NCBI GenBank assembly: GCA_030248065.1
Contig: JASAMV010009212.1
Span: 62,001-126,000, forward strand
Source of the DNA: Rhynchonema sp. JSB1_4
Lineage: Eukaryota > Nematoda > Chromadorea > Monhysterida > Xyalidae
Length of the DNA: 64,000 nt
Direction of reading: 5' to 3'
Position 1 is the first letter of the stretch; the number at the start of each line of letters is the position of its first letter. The translations under genes were made by a program, and so were the position numbers. Shown here piece by piece: positions 1 to 9,789 of the stretch. A model generated the notes under the pieces. The model did no database searches, had not been told where the DNA came from, and saw only the letters and a list, made by a program, of their open reading frames with translations.

Positions 1-691
1 CCATTTCGGGGTCTCTGGCACTTTTGCTACTTGGCGTCAGGGGCAATGCAAGCTGGAAATCGTGGTCGGGTTGAACGGGAGTGGAAATGGCTGCTGGTGC
101 ATCGAATGTGGACTGAGATTTGACAACATTCAGACGGCCGGGCGATATTGAGTCGGCGGTGGTCGGCTCGTCCCTGGTGTGTTCGACCGACATTCGTGGC
201 ACGATTGGGATCGGCGGCGGTGATGGGCCGACGGACGATGAGCTCGGTTTGGAACTCGAACTCGACAGGATCGCTTTGAGCTTGGCGTGGAACGACGTTG
301 ATTTCTGGGCAGATCGACGGCTCTCCGACGATTCGTTCGTGCTCAGCTTGCTCGGCTTTGAACTCGATTTCGGCTCAATGCCCGCTGTTGCCTGCTTTTC
401 TTTGCTGTCCGATTTATTGGGTCTTGAATTCATTTTTGTCGTCATTTTCATTTTCTGTAGCAGTCGAGTTGGTGAGGGCTTGGGTGACGGTGTGTAAACC
501 GAATGTTTAGGTCGCTCGTCAGTGATTTTCACATGTTGTTGTGGGGATGTGGGCCGGAAGCGTTGTGGGGACGGGATCACTTCGGCTTGTTTCTGTGCGT
601 CTCCGTGTTCTTGTTGTTGTTGTTGTTTTTCATCATCTTTCTTTTTCTCTTTCTTGTTGATGCCGGAAATGTTTTGCTTCTTACTGCTCAT
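1..691 (-). CDS. First exon of an unrecognised Lys/Ser/Pro-rich protein (partial)
   Basis: Read on the minus strand, a frame opens with ATG at 691-689 (MSSKKQNISGINKKEKEK...) and stays open for about 230 codons to the left edge with no stop. The protein is low-complexity and probably disordered: a Lys-rich start, a short poly-Gln run (QQQQQ), proline-directed serines such as TPSPKPSPTR, and a Ser-rich stretch SSSSSKPSSSS. I see no signal peptide, membrane segment or folded domain. An in-frame ATG upstream at 730-728 would add 13 residues, so the start is not certain. The clean GC-balanced codons and 230-codon length argue for real coding sequence. It is divergent from the TIL-domain gene to its right. 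Function unknown; the proline-directed serines suggest phosphorylation, which is inference only. Confidence 0.6.
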   Translation of the reverse strand, partial: MSSKKQNISGINKKEKKKDDEKQQQQQEHGDAQKQAEVIPSPQRFRPTSPQQHVKITDERPKHSVYTPSPKPSPTRLLQKMKMTTKMNSRPNKSDSKEKQATAGIEPKSSSKPSKLSTNESSESRRSAQKSTSFHAKLKAILSSSSSKPSSSSVGPSPPPIPIVPRMSVEHTRDEPTTADSISPGRLNVVKSQSTFDAPAAISTPVQPDHDFQLALPLTPSSKSARDPEM

Positions 692-1570
692 TGTGAATTT
701 CAAATATTTCAGCGCAGGTATTAGGTACATTATCGCATTGCAGCTGCGCAAAATGAATTTAGTTGGTCTCTGCTCAGTAAATAATTTCTGGGTATGTTGT
801 TGGTCACGATGATGATAATGAGAAGAAATTATAGCTGGAAAGAATACAGTCAAAGCTTCGTTTTTGGTCAAAAAGATGATCCATAGACAAGAATATGAAA
901 GAAATAATTGAGTCCCAAATAACAGCCACGTCCGAATTTTCATCTTCCGCAGTATACTTCCCCTTTTATTGTCTGACGATTGAGTTGAAAAAGATGCCAC
1001 AGGAAAAATTTTGGCTTGCGCAGTTCTGCTTGGTGTCTCAAGCAAGCCAATTTTTTCAGCTGCAATTTACAAAACGCTGCTCTTATCCCAAAGATATTTG
1101 TGTTCCTGGGTACTGATGAGCAAGCATATCAATCATCTTGGTTGAATGGTACACATGAATCATGAAGTTGGTTCTTGGTGCTTCTCTTGGCGGTAAACGT
1201 GCAAGAGCCCAGATTGCTCTTTTTAGTATCCGGGATTGTATATTCAAATTTCAATACCTGTTTGATGCGCTTAAACTTGAAAGGCCTACCATCACGTTCC
1301 CATAACGCATTCAGCAACCTGCTTATCTCATTGTCAATATTCAAATTTATGACAGGATGTTCTAGACCTTGCTAGATCATCTTTGAAGCGAATCTCAGTT
1401 GAATTTCTCGAATATGTTTGTGAATCTCGATGACATGAAGATATCGTTTATATTGCTAGAAGTAACGCTCGCTAAAGTTTTCAATAACCGAGGTTCGTCA
1501 CAACACGATTGTATCAATATCCGCGTTTTGTTTACACGATTGTATTTGAACCGGCTGCTGTGTACTTCAG
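692..1570. other. Spacer between divergent genes; 5' end of TIL gene unresolved
   Basis: About 0.9 kb between the minus-strand gene and the first clear TIL exon. It probably holds both promoters and the 5' exon of the TIL gene. The TIL frame is open upstream of 1571 back to 1399, with an in-frame ATG at 1435 (MKISFILLEVTLAK) that could be a weak signal peptide. The sequence TGTACTTCAG ending at 1570 also looks like a 3' splice site. I could not decide between these. Confidence 0.35.
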
Positions 1571-3501
1571 AGCGTGGATGTCGCCCAGACGAGCAGTTCC
1601 GAGCCACCCATTGTCACAGAACGTGCGAATATCACGTCGGAGTCCCATGTTTTAATAATGTTATCGGCGACCTTGTATGGCCGAGTTGCACTTGCAAAAC
1701 AGGAACAGTCTATCTGCACCGGAATGAAACGGTCAGAGGGCCTTGCGTGCCGGAAGTAGAGTGTCGTAAGTGTGGTAATTAATCTGTGGTTGTGATGTGA
1801 CAAGTCACAAGAACAACTTGATGCAATTCAGCATTGTTTTCGGTAGTTTCTGTTGGACTCTTGTATTGGATATGTATTTTCTTTCGCAAGATGGAATTGT
1901 TCAACTCGTTTCCAGCTTCCGACGTTTGCCGATCCGACGAACTGTATCTCGTTGGCGGCACGGAGTGCACAACGGTGTGCCCAAGTCCAAACGGCAGGAA
2001 ACAAGATTGTACAACCAAGACCAGAGGTTGCTTCTGCAAACCACCGCTCTTCAGACAGTTTGACAGTGACCGATGCGTCCCGTTTGAAAATTGTGGTTAG
2101 CTGGGGTGCATTCATCGAAAACATAGTAATTCATGATTCTGACCAGTATTCACGGTTTATGCAACAGCATATTCATGCACTCCCGAAATGCCAAAATATG
2201 CTCCCATGGAGAATGACATCTGACAAGAGAATGATTGAACAATTTCAGTGAAACCATGCACTCGTCCGAACGAGGTGTTCCAGCGTGGAGGAAAAAGAAA
2301 TGGTGGAATGTTCATGCTGCCATGTCGTTGCGATCAAACCTGCGACGGCATTCTCAATAACGTACTGCCAAAATGCGACCTTATAAACTGTATTCAAGGA
2401 TGTTTTTGTCAGCACGGGTACTACCGCCACCTGAACGGCAGCTGTGTATCCAAAAGTGGATGTACTGCAAGCCAAATCGAATGTGGCAAGAACGAAGAAA
2501 ACTATATTCAACCGAGGATACCTTGCGAGACACCGTGCAACGCGCTGCGCGCCGGAACGTATTCGTGCCTCAATCAGAGTGTGACTGGATGTCTGTGTGC
2601 GTACGGCCACTATCGGAATGCTGACGGTGCTTGCGTTACGAAGGAGGAATGCCGTAAATTTTCATTCGCAAATCGTGCGGTTTTCATTCGGATAACTTAC
2701 CCAATTGTTTCACAGGGTCGTGTGGCGCTAATGAAGAACTTGCGTTACGCCGACGTTGCGACGAGCGATGCAACGGGCAGATAGGGGTCAAACGACAATG
2801 TGACCCATATCGGGTCTCGATGATCACCGGTGATGTTACGATTAACTTCACAGTGTGGTTGAAGCAAAGATGCCAATGCGAAAAAGGCACCGTACGCTTG
2901 CATGAGGGTGGTCATGATGGTCCTTGTGTTAAGGCCGAAGAATGTCGTAGGTTTTATTAACATGCTTTCATTTGTTTCTGGACTGTGTTCAACACCTGTT
3001 TCTCGCAGTTTCTCTTACAACATTTGTCAGCAACAAGTTTGTGCCGCGATGACGAAATATTCAAGTCAAATGGTCACTACTGCACATCCGTGTGTCCCCA
3101 TCCGAGCCAACCGGCGTGGCATGCAGACCCAAACAGCAGTTACTGCAAGCGGAAGGTAACCGGACCAGGTTGCTACTGCCGTGCTGGACTGGTCAGACGA
3201 TACGGCACCGATCAGTGCGTTCCGAAGGAAAAGTGTGGTTCGAAATTGAACATTGTGACATGTGACAAAACTTCGTGGCTACTCACATCGAACAAGCAGA
3301 GGTTTTACTATTACAGAAGTCTGCGGAGTGAACGAGCGCTACACAGATTCTCTGCGATGCCAACGCACGTGCGCAAACCTACTAAATAAGGTCGTACCTT
3401 CGTGCGGAAGTGAATGGTGGAAAGAATGGGGATGTGCGTGCAACAAAAACTACTATCGTGATCAGCATGGCAAATGTGTACTGGCCCGAGATTGTCACTG
3501 A
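1571..3501 (+). CDS. Multi-domain TIL (trypsin-inhibitor-like) cysteine-rich protein
   Basis: Exons by splice signal and phase are 1571-1763, 1916-2095, 2249-2653, 2716-2946, 3031-3237 and 3317-3501 (stop TGA at 3499-3501). Internal exons are phase 1 at both ends. Each carries about one TIL/SMB-type domain, with the 2249 exon carrying two, giving seven in all. Repeated hallmarks are an opening C-x-x-(N/D)-E, a C-x-C pair (CTCKTG, CFCKPP, CFCQHG, CLCAYG, CQCEKG, CYCRAG, CACNKN), and a closing G/R-x-C-V-x5-C such as CVPFENC, CVTKEEC and CVLARDC. TIL domains occur in secreted serine-protease inhibitors and in mucin or von Willebrand-like proteins. The last domain is followed directly by the stop, and no catalytic or membrane segment is seen. 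A secreted multi-headed protease inhibitor is the likeliest role, but P1 residues and targets cannot be assigned. The signal peptide exon was not identified. Confidence 0.85.
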
Positions 3502-4420
3502 AGCCCAGGACTCGATTTGCTCCACAGATAACATACACAACAGATTTTACCGCATGTGGTATGTACATGTGAATAACTTGCTGTAATTATCATGTTCATG
3601 AAGGAGGTGGCGTGGTTCTTCTTTCTAACTGGTGCGTGAATGTGGCTTGGGCCTGGGTAAGTGTTGCTTGAGCTGTATTTTTTGATACTGTAGGCTTGGT
3701 GTACTAATCTCGACTAATTTTAAACGTTGCACATTTGGTGCAGAGGAACAACTTTCGGTCGAAATCAGTGTGCCAACGTTACTACAAAAAATACAGCTCA
3801 ACCAAAATTTGTTTATGCCCAAACCAAGTCCATGCCAATGGATTTATCTTCAATGGTGATATGGCCCATGGCCCTATGCATATGCTTTGGCCTTTACTTG
3901 TATACATGCATGAACAAATTATAGTGTGAATGAATTTGTTTTGACTCCAAACCAAAATAGGACGGTCGTGCATTACCGCGCATAATATTCTCCTTAAACA
4001 CATTTGCATTTTATGAGGCTCTCATTTATCATTTTTTACCATTTTTTCAAGCTTAGACTCAGGAGGCTTACTCACCCCTATCCCGGTTGAAAAAAATTTT
4101 TAATTAATGACCTTTTTTAGAAAAATTTCTCTGATTTTTGTTTTGACAAAAAAATTTTCATTAGACAAAGTGTTGCAAATACGTCTCGGGAGAACTGAGA
4201 TCGATATCGCCACAAAATATTTTTCAAAAATTGAAAAACTTTCGCCTGAGACCGAACTTGTGTGGTGATGTCCGGTAATATTGTGCAGATTCTACGGTCT
4301 CCGACCAATCTGAGGTTGATGTTGAGTAATGGGGTGGTTGAGGTTGATGTTGACTAATGGTGTGGTTAAAAGCTGCATTAATCTGGCTTATTTATATTTA
4401 TATCCCCCAGCACATTGCTG
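3502..4420. other. AT-rich intergenic sequence downstream of TIL gene
   Basis: No convincing gene. Contains the presumed 3' UTR of the TIL gene (no nearby AATAAA was found) and a short direct duplication of TTGAGGTTGATGTTGA near 4310-4365. Otherwise featureless. Confidence 0.4.
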
Positions 4421-4690
4421 TCCGTTTAATCCGCTTTGTCCGGTTAATCCGTCGTATTTGCACTGGGTCTTCTTTCTCCCCCATTACATGGCGGTCCGTT
4501 TAATCCGGGTTGTTGTATCCCCCGGGGCCGTTTCCCAGGAAGGTTCTCATTATGTATGTTGTATATTTGCTCCGCGTGTATTCAGCCTAAGCCTAAGTTT
4601 AAGCCTGAGCCAAGCCTAAGCCTACATATATGCGTAAACGTGAGCGTAAGTACGTTTAATCCGGTTAATCCGTTTAGTCCGTCTTATTGA
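4421..4690. repeat. CGTTTAATCCGG repeats and telomere-like GCCTAA hexamers
   Basis: The motif CGTTTAATCCG or CGGTTAATCCG recurs at about 4421-4452, 4495-4508 and 4649-4682. Between the copies, at about 4583-4624, lies a run of six-base units GCCTAA with degenerate members GTTTAA, GCCTGA and GCCAA. On the other strand this reads TTAGGC, the canonical nematode telomere repeat. Only three or four units are perfect, so this could be an old interstitial telomeric trace or coincidence. Confidence 0.5.
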
Positions 4691-4956
4691 CAATAAGTCT
4701 TCCCGGCACGGTATTGTCTCTTTCCGGTGCGGACACAAACTAATGATCCGTTTATTCTTGCAGTTCGCGTTTCTTTTCTGGCCATCCCGTAGGTTCTCCG
4801 TAGCATTATCATTGGTTTACCAATCTTCTTTCGTTCGAACTTCGGATGCGCGCTGAAAGTTCCGCTTTGGTGCATCGCGCAATACATTTCAGAATCCGGC
4901 CGGGCCGTGGTGCAGTCAATGACAAAGAAATGCAATGCACTCGCCCAACTCCCCAT

Positions 4957-6905
4957 CCCCACCTAGAGGAGATAGCAATCTTTAAGAAAACATCGGTGCC
5001 TGATTCGCAAAGGAAACAATTATCCGTGTCAATTTCAAACTTGCACTTATTTCTTTGGCGTTCTGGTTCATTATCAGTGTCTGTATCGGACTGTTGAAGG
5101 TATTGATGTGGGTTTGTTGAAAAAAAGTGGCACCCCCACTTTTCGCACCAGTCGGACACCAAAAGGCACCCCCAGCCCCACCTTGGCTTTGGCACCTCCC
5201 CTAGAAATACCCACCGCCCCCTCAAGTTGGCACCCCCGCCCCGTGTTAGTATCTAAAGGCAAACCAGCCGTGCTTTGCACTCTTAGACCATACAGTATCA
5301 CCCTGAATTCTTACACACCTGTTGCTGTGTCCACCTCTCGGCATCTTTAGGCATAAAAATGGGCATTTTTAGGCCTAAAATGGGTGATTTTAGGTCAATG
5401 ATGTCAAAAGTCGCCAAAATACCCTTTTTTATGGAGATTTTTTTCCAAAAAGGGGCAAAAATCGATCAAATTTTCTACCTCAAAAAGTGACATTTTCCTG
5501 CATTTGGGTCTTCCCCCTTCCCCCAGGGAGGTACACTAACCGCCGCACGGAAAAAAGGGGTAGGTACACTAACCGCCGCGCCCGACCAGGAACTACACTG
5601 GGGCCTGTGTTTGGGGGGCAGTGTTGGAGGTACTCTGGAGGGGGGATACCTACTGTACCGCGCTCGGAGAGGGGGGATACCTACTGTACTGGGGGGGGCT
5701 ACCCCCCCCCAAACCCCCCCCACCACCAACACAGGTGGGGGGGCTTTGGGGTAGCCCCCCAGTACAGTGGGTATCCCCAACCCCTCCAACCTCCCAAACC
5801 GGGCTCGGGTTACTGTAGCCACGTATTACACGCTTTACGTGTGAAATCGATACACACACACACACACGTTGATCACTCCCGATAAATAAAGCGGGAAAAG
5901 AAATGGAAAATAACTGCTTGTCAAAACCTGATTCAATTTGAAAAAATCGCTAGAAACCCTCCTTGCCGATGTAGGAAAAATATGGGGATGGATTCTCATA
6001 TAGTCATTGTGCGACCAATACCTGTTTTTCTGTCTGCTTAGGTGCCAACTGCACCCAGATTTTGGTCAGTTTACATTTAAATCAGTCGTTTTTCGGACAT
6101 TTGGGAGCAATACAAGTTGCACGCACCCCGTTAACTTTGGAAAAAAGCCTGCTTCAGCGTCCCGCCCGACTGTTGCATGTGACTCTCATATCGAGCATCT
6201 AGAAATAAAACGAACATCAAATTTAAGCTCCTGGCTCAGTGTAGTTCCTGGGGGAGGGGGACCCCCTAAGGTACACTAATTTCCCCGACCAAGGTATACT
6301 AGTGCACTAATTTCCCCTCCGGGTACACTAATTTCCCCAATTTTTGCATAAAACGGCCATTTTTAGGCCGAAAATGGACATTTTTAGGCCTAAAATGTGT
6401 GATTTTCAGGTCAATGTTCTCAAAAGTCGCCAAAATACCCTTTTTATGCAGAATTTTTTCCAAAAAGGGGTAAAAAATAGGTCAAATTTTCGTACACTAA
6501 TTTCCCCGCCGGAGCAGGAACTACACTGTCCTGGCCCTTATAATACCCAGAAATATATTGATGGGCAATGTCGGCGTTGTTTCAGAATCTTCATCAAGGT
6601 GTTGCGGTGTTCATTTCGAAGCTCCAGAAAAGTTTTAGAACGAAACGGACAGCAAATTCGAGCTTCCCGCACTTGTCTACCGCCAGAAAATTACTTGTAG
6701 GCGTTATCGAGGAAGAAAGTGAAACAAACCGCGTCGTCCGGCACAGGCCGAGGTGTGCGGGACGGTCTGTCACTGGGAACGAAGCGTCCCGTCACCAGCG
6801 ACTCATGCTTGATCAATGTTTCGCCTCGTTTCACCTTTCCTTTACGAATCAGGCACCGATGTTTTCTTAAAGATTGCTATCTCCTCTAATCCCCACCCAC
6901 CATCA
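4957..6905. repeat. Block flanked by an inverted repeat, with internal direct repeat
   Basis: About 55 bp at 4957-5013 (core GAGGAGATAGCAATCTTTAA) reappears in reverse complement at about 6845-6903, so this 1.95-kb block has inverted ends. Inside it, 5342-5478 and 6345-6492 are diverged direct repeats (shared core AAAAGTCGCCAAAATACCC, followed by CCAAAAAGGGG). Short units GTACACTAATTTCCCC occur at 6271, 6317 and 6491. No coding exon is convincing. The arrangement resembles nested or composite mobile-element debris. Confidence 0.55.
5620..5830. repeat. G/C-tract repeat with GGTACAGTAGGTATCCCCC units (left arm)
   Basis: Begins AGTGTTGGAGGTACTCTGGA and carries two GGGGGGATACCTACTGTAC units. The reverse complement of 5620-5691 is nearly reproduced at 9364-9433. 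The stretch 5690-5790 is a near-palindrome of G and C tracts around GGGGGGGCTACCCCCCCC. Long open frames here are products of composition and not genes. Confidence 0.65.
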
Positions 6906-7119
6906 TTTTCTTTATCGTTTTTTTCGGTTTTTCTTCAACAATATAAGAAACCGGTCTTTCTGCAAGTGTACGACCGCAAGAAAACCCCAGTTTAAGCACT
7001 AAAGCAGAAAGTCACCCGTTTTTCGGCCGAAATCGGCCGAGCCAGATCCAGATGGGACGTGGAAGCTTTTCTTTCTCTCAACCTCAACATTCCATGGGGT
7101 GAAATGCTTTTTACGACAC

Positions 7120-8868
7120 CTACCGTAAAAACCTAAATACAGCTCCCCCGGTATAGAGTCCCTCCCGTAATACAGCCCCCCCAAAAAAAGGGTCAGTGAA
7201 TTAATAGAGCCCCCCCCCTGAGTAACATCCCCTATATACCGTAAAAACCTAAATACAGCCCCCCGGAATAGAGCCCCCCCGTAATACAGCCCCCCAAAAA
7301 GGGGTTAGTGAATTAATAGAGCCCCCCCGGTATAGAGCCCCCCCTAAGTAACATCCCCTATACAGTAGTGTAGTGTATTAACGCTTGTTGATAGTGGTGC
7401 ACAGGTACATTTATGCACGTTCGTTGTTCGTTCAGAGCACAGACCGTATTCCCTAAAATAGAGCCCCCCCCCAAAAATAGAGCCCCCCCCCCAAAAATAC
7501 AGCCCCCCTAAACGGGGTCAGTGAAAAAATAGAGCCCCCCAAAAATACAGCCCCCCCCCCAACTTGGAATTCCCCGCTTGGGGGTCGTAAAGTCAAGTTC
7601 TTGCATACATACGACACATTATGTACAACGTTTGTGGTTGAGTATATGGTGACGTCAGTGCTGTGGCTGGGGGGGGGGGGGGGGGGGTCCCCCCCCAATG
7701 GTACCCTACCCGCCCCGGCCTGGTACGCTACCCCCCTACCCGCCCCGCTCTGGTACCCTACCCCCCTACCCGCCCCGCCCTGGTACCCTCCCGCCCCGAT
7801 TTTTACCCCCAAAATGCCCATTTTTCGGTCGAAAGTGCCCAAATTTCGACCGAAAACCCTAAAAAGTCCTAAAAAAATTTCGCGCTGCGCGCGATATATG
7901 TACTTTTTAGTACATAAAAACAGGCACGCGAAAAAACTTGTGTTGTACCCTACCCGCCCCCGAAAAATCTTCCCCCCCCCCCCCCCCCAAACCGGATTTC
8001 CCCCCCCCCCCAAAATCCCAGGTACACTACCCCCCTACCCGCCCCGATTTTTTCCACCTATGTACCCTACCCGCCCCGCAAAAGTAGCCACAGCACTGGG
8101 TGACGTAAAGCCTTTTATGGGAGATCTGCAACTAAAAACACTCAATAATGACCAGTAACACCCCGACAGAACTCCATTTGAGGGGCATTTTTGGGAACAT
8201 TTTTTGAGATTTTGGGCAGCGAAAAATACAGCCCCCCCCCAAAAATAGAGCCCCCCCCCAAAAATACAGCCCCCCCCTAAAAGGGGTCAGTGAAAAAATA
8301 CAGCCCCCCTTGTATTTTAGGTTTTACGGTAATACGCCTCTTATTGACCAATAGACACGAATAAATGCGATTACAAGCGAAAAAACATCCTTTCAAACCC
8401 CTTTTTAGGGGTTTTTGGGGGTATTTTTGGGAACAATTTTTTCAGGTTCGGGTCAGTGAATTAATAGAGGCCCCCCGGAATAGAGCCCCCAAAATGGGGT
8501 TAGTGAGTTAATAGAGCCCCCCTTCTATTTAGGTTTTTACGGTATACAGTAGTGTTAGTGTATTAAGGCCTGATAGTGGTGCACAGCCGCACAGGTACAT
8601 TTATGCACGTTTTTTGTTCGTTCAGAGCGCATGATACGCCTCTTATTGACAAATAGACACGAGTAAATGCGATTACAAAACGAAAAAACATCCTTTCAAA
8701 AACCCCTTTTTAGGGGTTTTTGGGGGTGTATTTCTGGGAACAATTTTTCAGGTTCCGGTCAGTGAATTAATAGAGGCCCCCCGGAATAGAGCCCCCCCCG
8801 TAATAGAGCCCCCCAAAATGGGGTCAGTGAATTAATAGAGCCCCCTTCTATTTAGGTTTTTACGGTAC
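7120..8868. repeat. C-tract composite repeat with TACCGTAAAAACC termini
   Basis: The motif TACCGTAAAAACCTAAATA starts blocks at about 7123 and 7236. Its reverse complement (ATTTAGGTTTTTACGGTA) ends blocks at about 8328 (slightly diverged), 8540 and 8866. Between them are many units of the form AATAGAGCCCCCCC, AATACAGCCCCCC and GGGGTCAGTGAATTAATAGA. A roughly 303-bp segment (core ATACGCCTCTTATTGAC, at 8331 and 8634) is tandemly duplicated. A 19-base G run at about 7669-7687 is followed almost at once by a C run. The inverted ends suggest stacked non-autonomous elements, but no target-site duplication could be fixed. Confidence 0.6.
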
Positions 8869-8919
8869 ACTTTTTTTGGCAGCCGACACCCGACATCTCT
8901 CTAATCCTAGTCCTGACCA

Positions 8920-9440
8920 GTGTTGGAGGTGGGGGGGTTTGGGCCCCCCCCAGTACAGTAGGTATCCCCCTCGCCTGGTACAGTAGGTATCCCCCCGATG
9001 TTTGGCATGGTACCGTAGGTATCCCCCCGATTTTCACCCCGGTACAGTAGGTAGGTATCCCCCCGATTTTGCCCCAAAAGTGCCAATTTTTGACCAAAAT
9101 GGCCAAAATTAGTGTAAAATCAGTGGTTTTTACCTCAAATTACCCAAAATTCGCGCGCTACGCGCGCAAATACTACGTTTTCACACGACTCCACCCCCCC
9201 ACCCCCCCAAACAGTGTAGTGGCAGGCCCATGCGTGGGAGGTAAGTATGATGCGGGGTTGGGACCGGAAGGTAAGTACTCAGAGGGGGGTAACCCCCCCA
9301 ACCCCGCCACTACTAGGCCCCCAAGCCCCCCTAGGTACATAACCCCCCCAGGCCATCGACTCTGGTACAGTAGGTATCCCCCCTCTCCGAGCGCGGTACA
9401 GTAGGTATCCCCCTCCAGAGTACCTCCAACACTGGTCCTG
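8920..9440. repeat. GGTACAGTAGGTATCCCCC repeats (right arm)
   Basis: Tandem-like GGTACAGTAGGTATCCCCC units at 8950-9060 and 9360-9420. The segment 9364-9433 is the inverted partner of 5620-5691. A palindromic core TCGCGCGCTACGCGCGCAAA lies near 9151-9170, and a related TTCGCGCTGCGCGCGA near 7877. No gene seen. Confidence 0.6.
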
Positions 9441-9789
9441 ACGGGATCCCTTCGGCCTTCTTGAAGAAGTTGGGCCTCGCACTGGCACTTGTGGAACAAT
9501 TCTCATTCCTTTTCAACCACTTTCTCCACACAAGTGTTGACGATAGATAGATGAAATCAAAAAGTGTTGACGATAGATAGATGAATTTTCGGGGACCCCC
9601 CCCCCCGCCCAAGTGCTACCCTGCTGAGACAGGTTGTGGTCCAGCATGATTTTTGGGACCAGAAGAATAAGAAATCCGGTTTCTGCCCAACAGGAGCAAC
9701 CGTCAAGTTTTGAAATTTTTTAAGAATTTGGTGAGGTGCAATTAAAAATACCCTCACAACGTCACAAGGCTCAAATCGCGGCGAACTCA
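9441..9789. other. Spacer upstream of Nup107
   Basis: Contains a 21-bp direct duplication of AGTGTTGACGATAGATAGAT around 9533 and 9561, then a C run at 9596-9608, then ordinary sequence leading into the Nup107 start. The promoter presumably lies here, but no element is recognised. Confidence 0.3.

Noticed and set aside
120..497. Plus-strand 125-codon open frame
   Set aside because: Lies antisense to the longer, unbroken minus-strand frame at 691-1, which has far better coding character; treated as its shadow.
5475..5885. Overlapping long open frames in both strands, Pro/Gly-rich
   Set aside because: They arise from G and C tracts in repeats; composition alone explains the lack of stops and no family motif is present.
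7453..8158. Open frames of 185-186 codons on both strands
   Set aside because: Same reason: C-tract and G-tract repeats read as Pro or Gly; boundaries coincide with repeat units.
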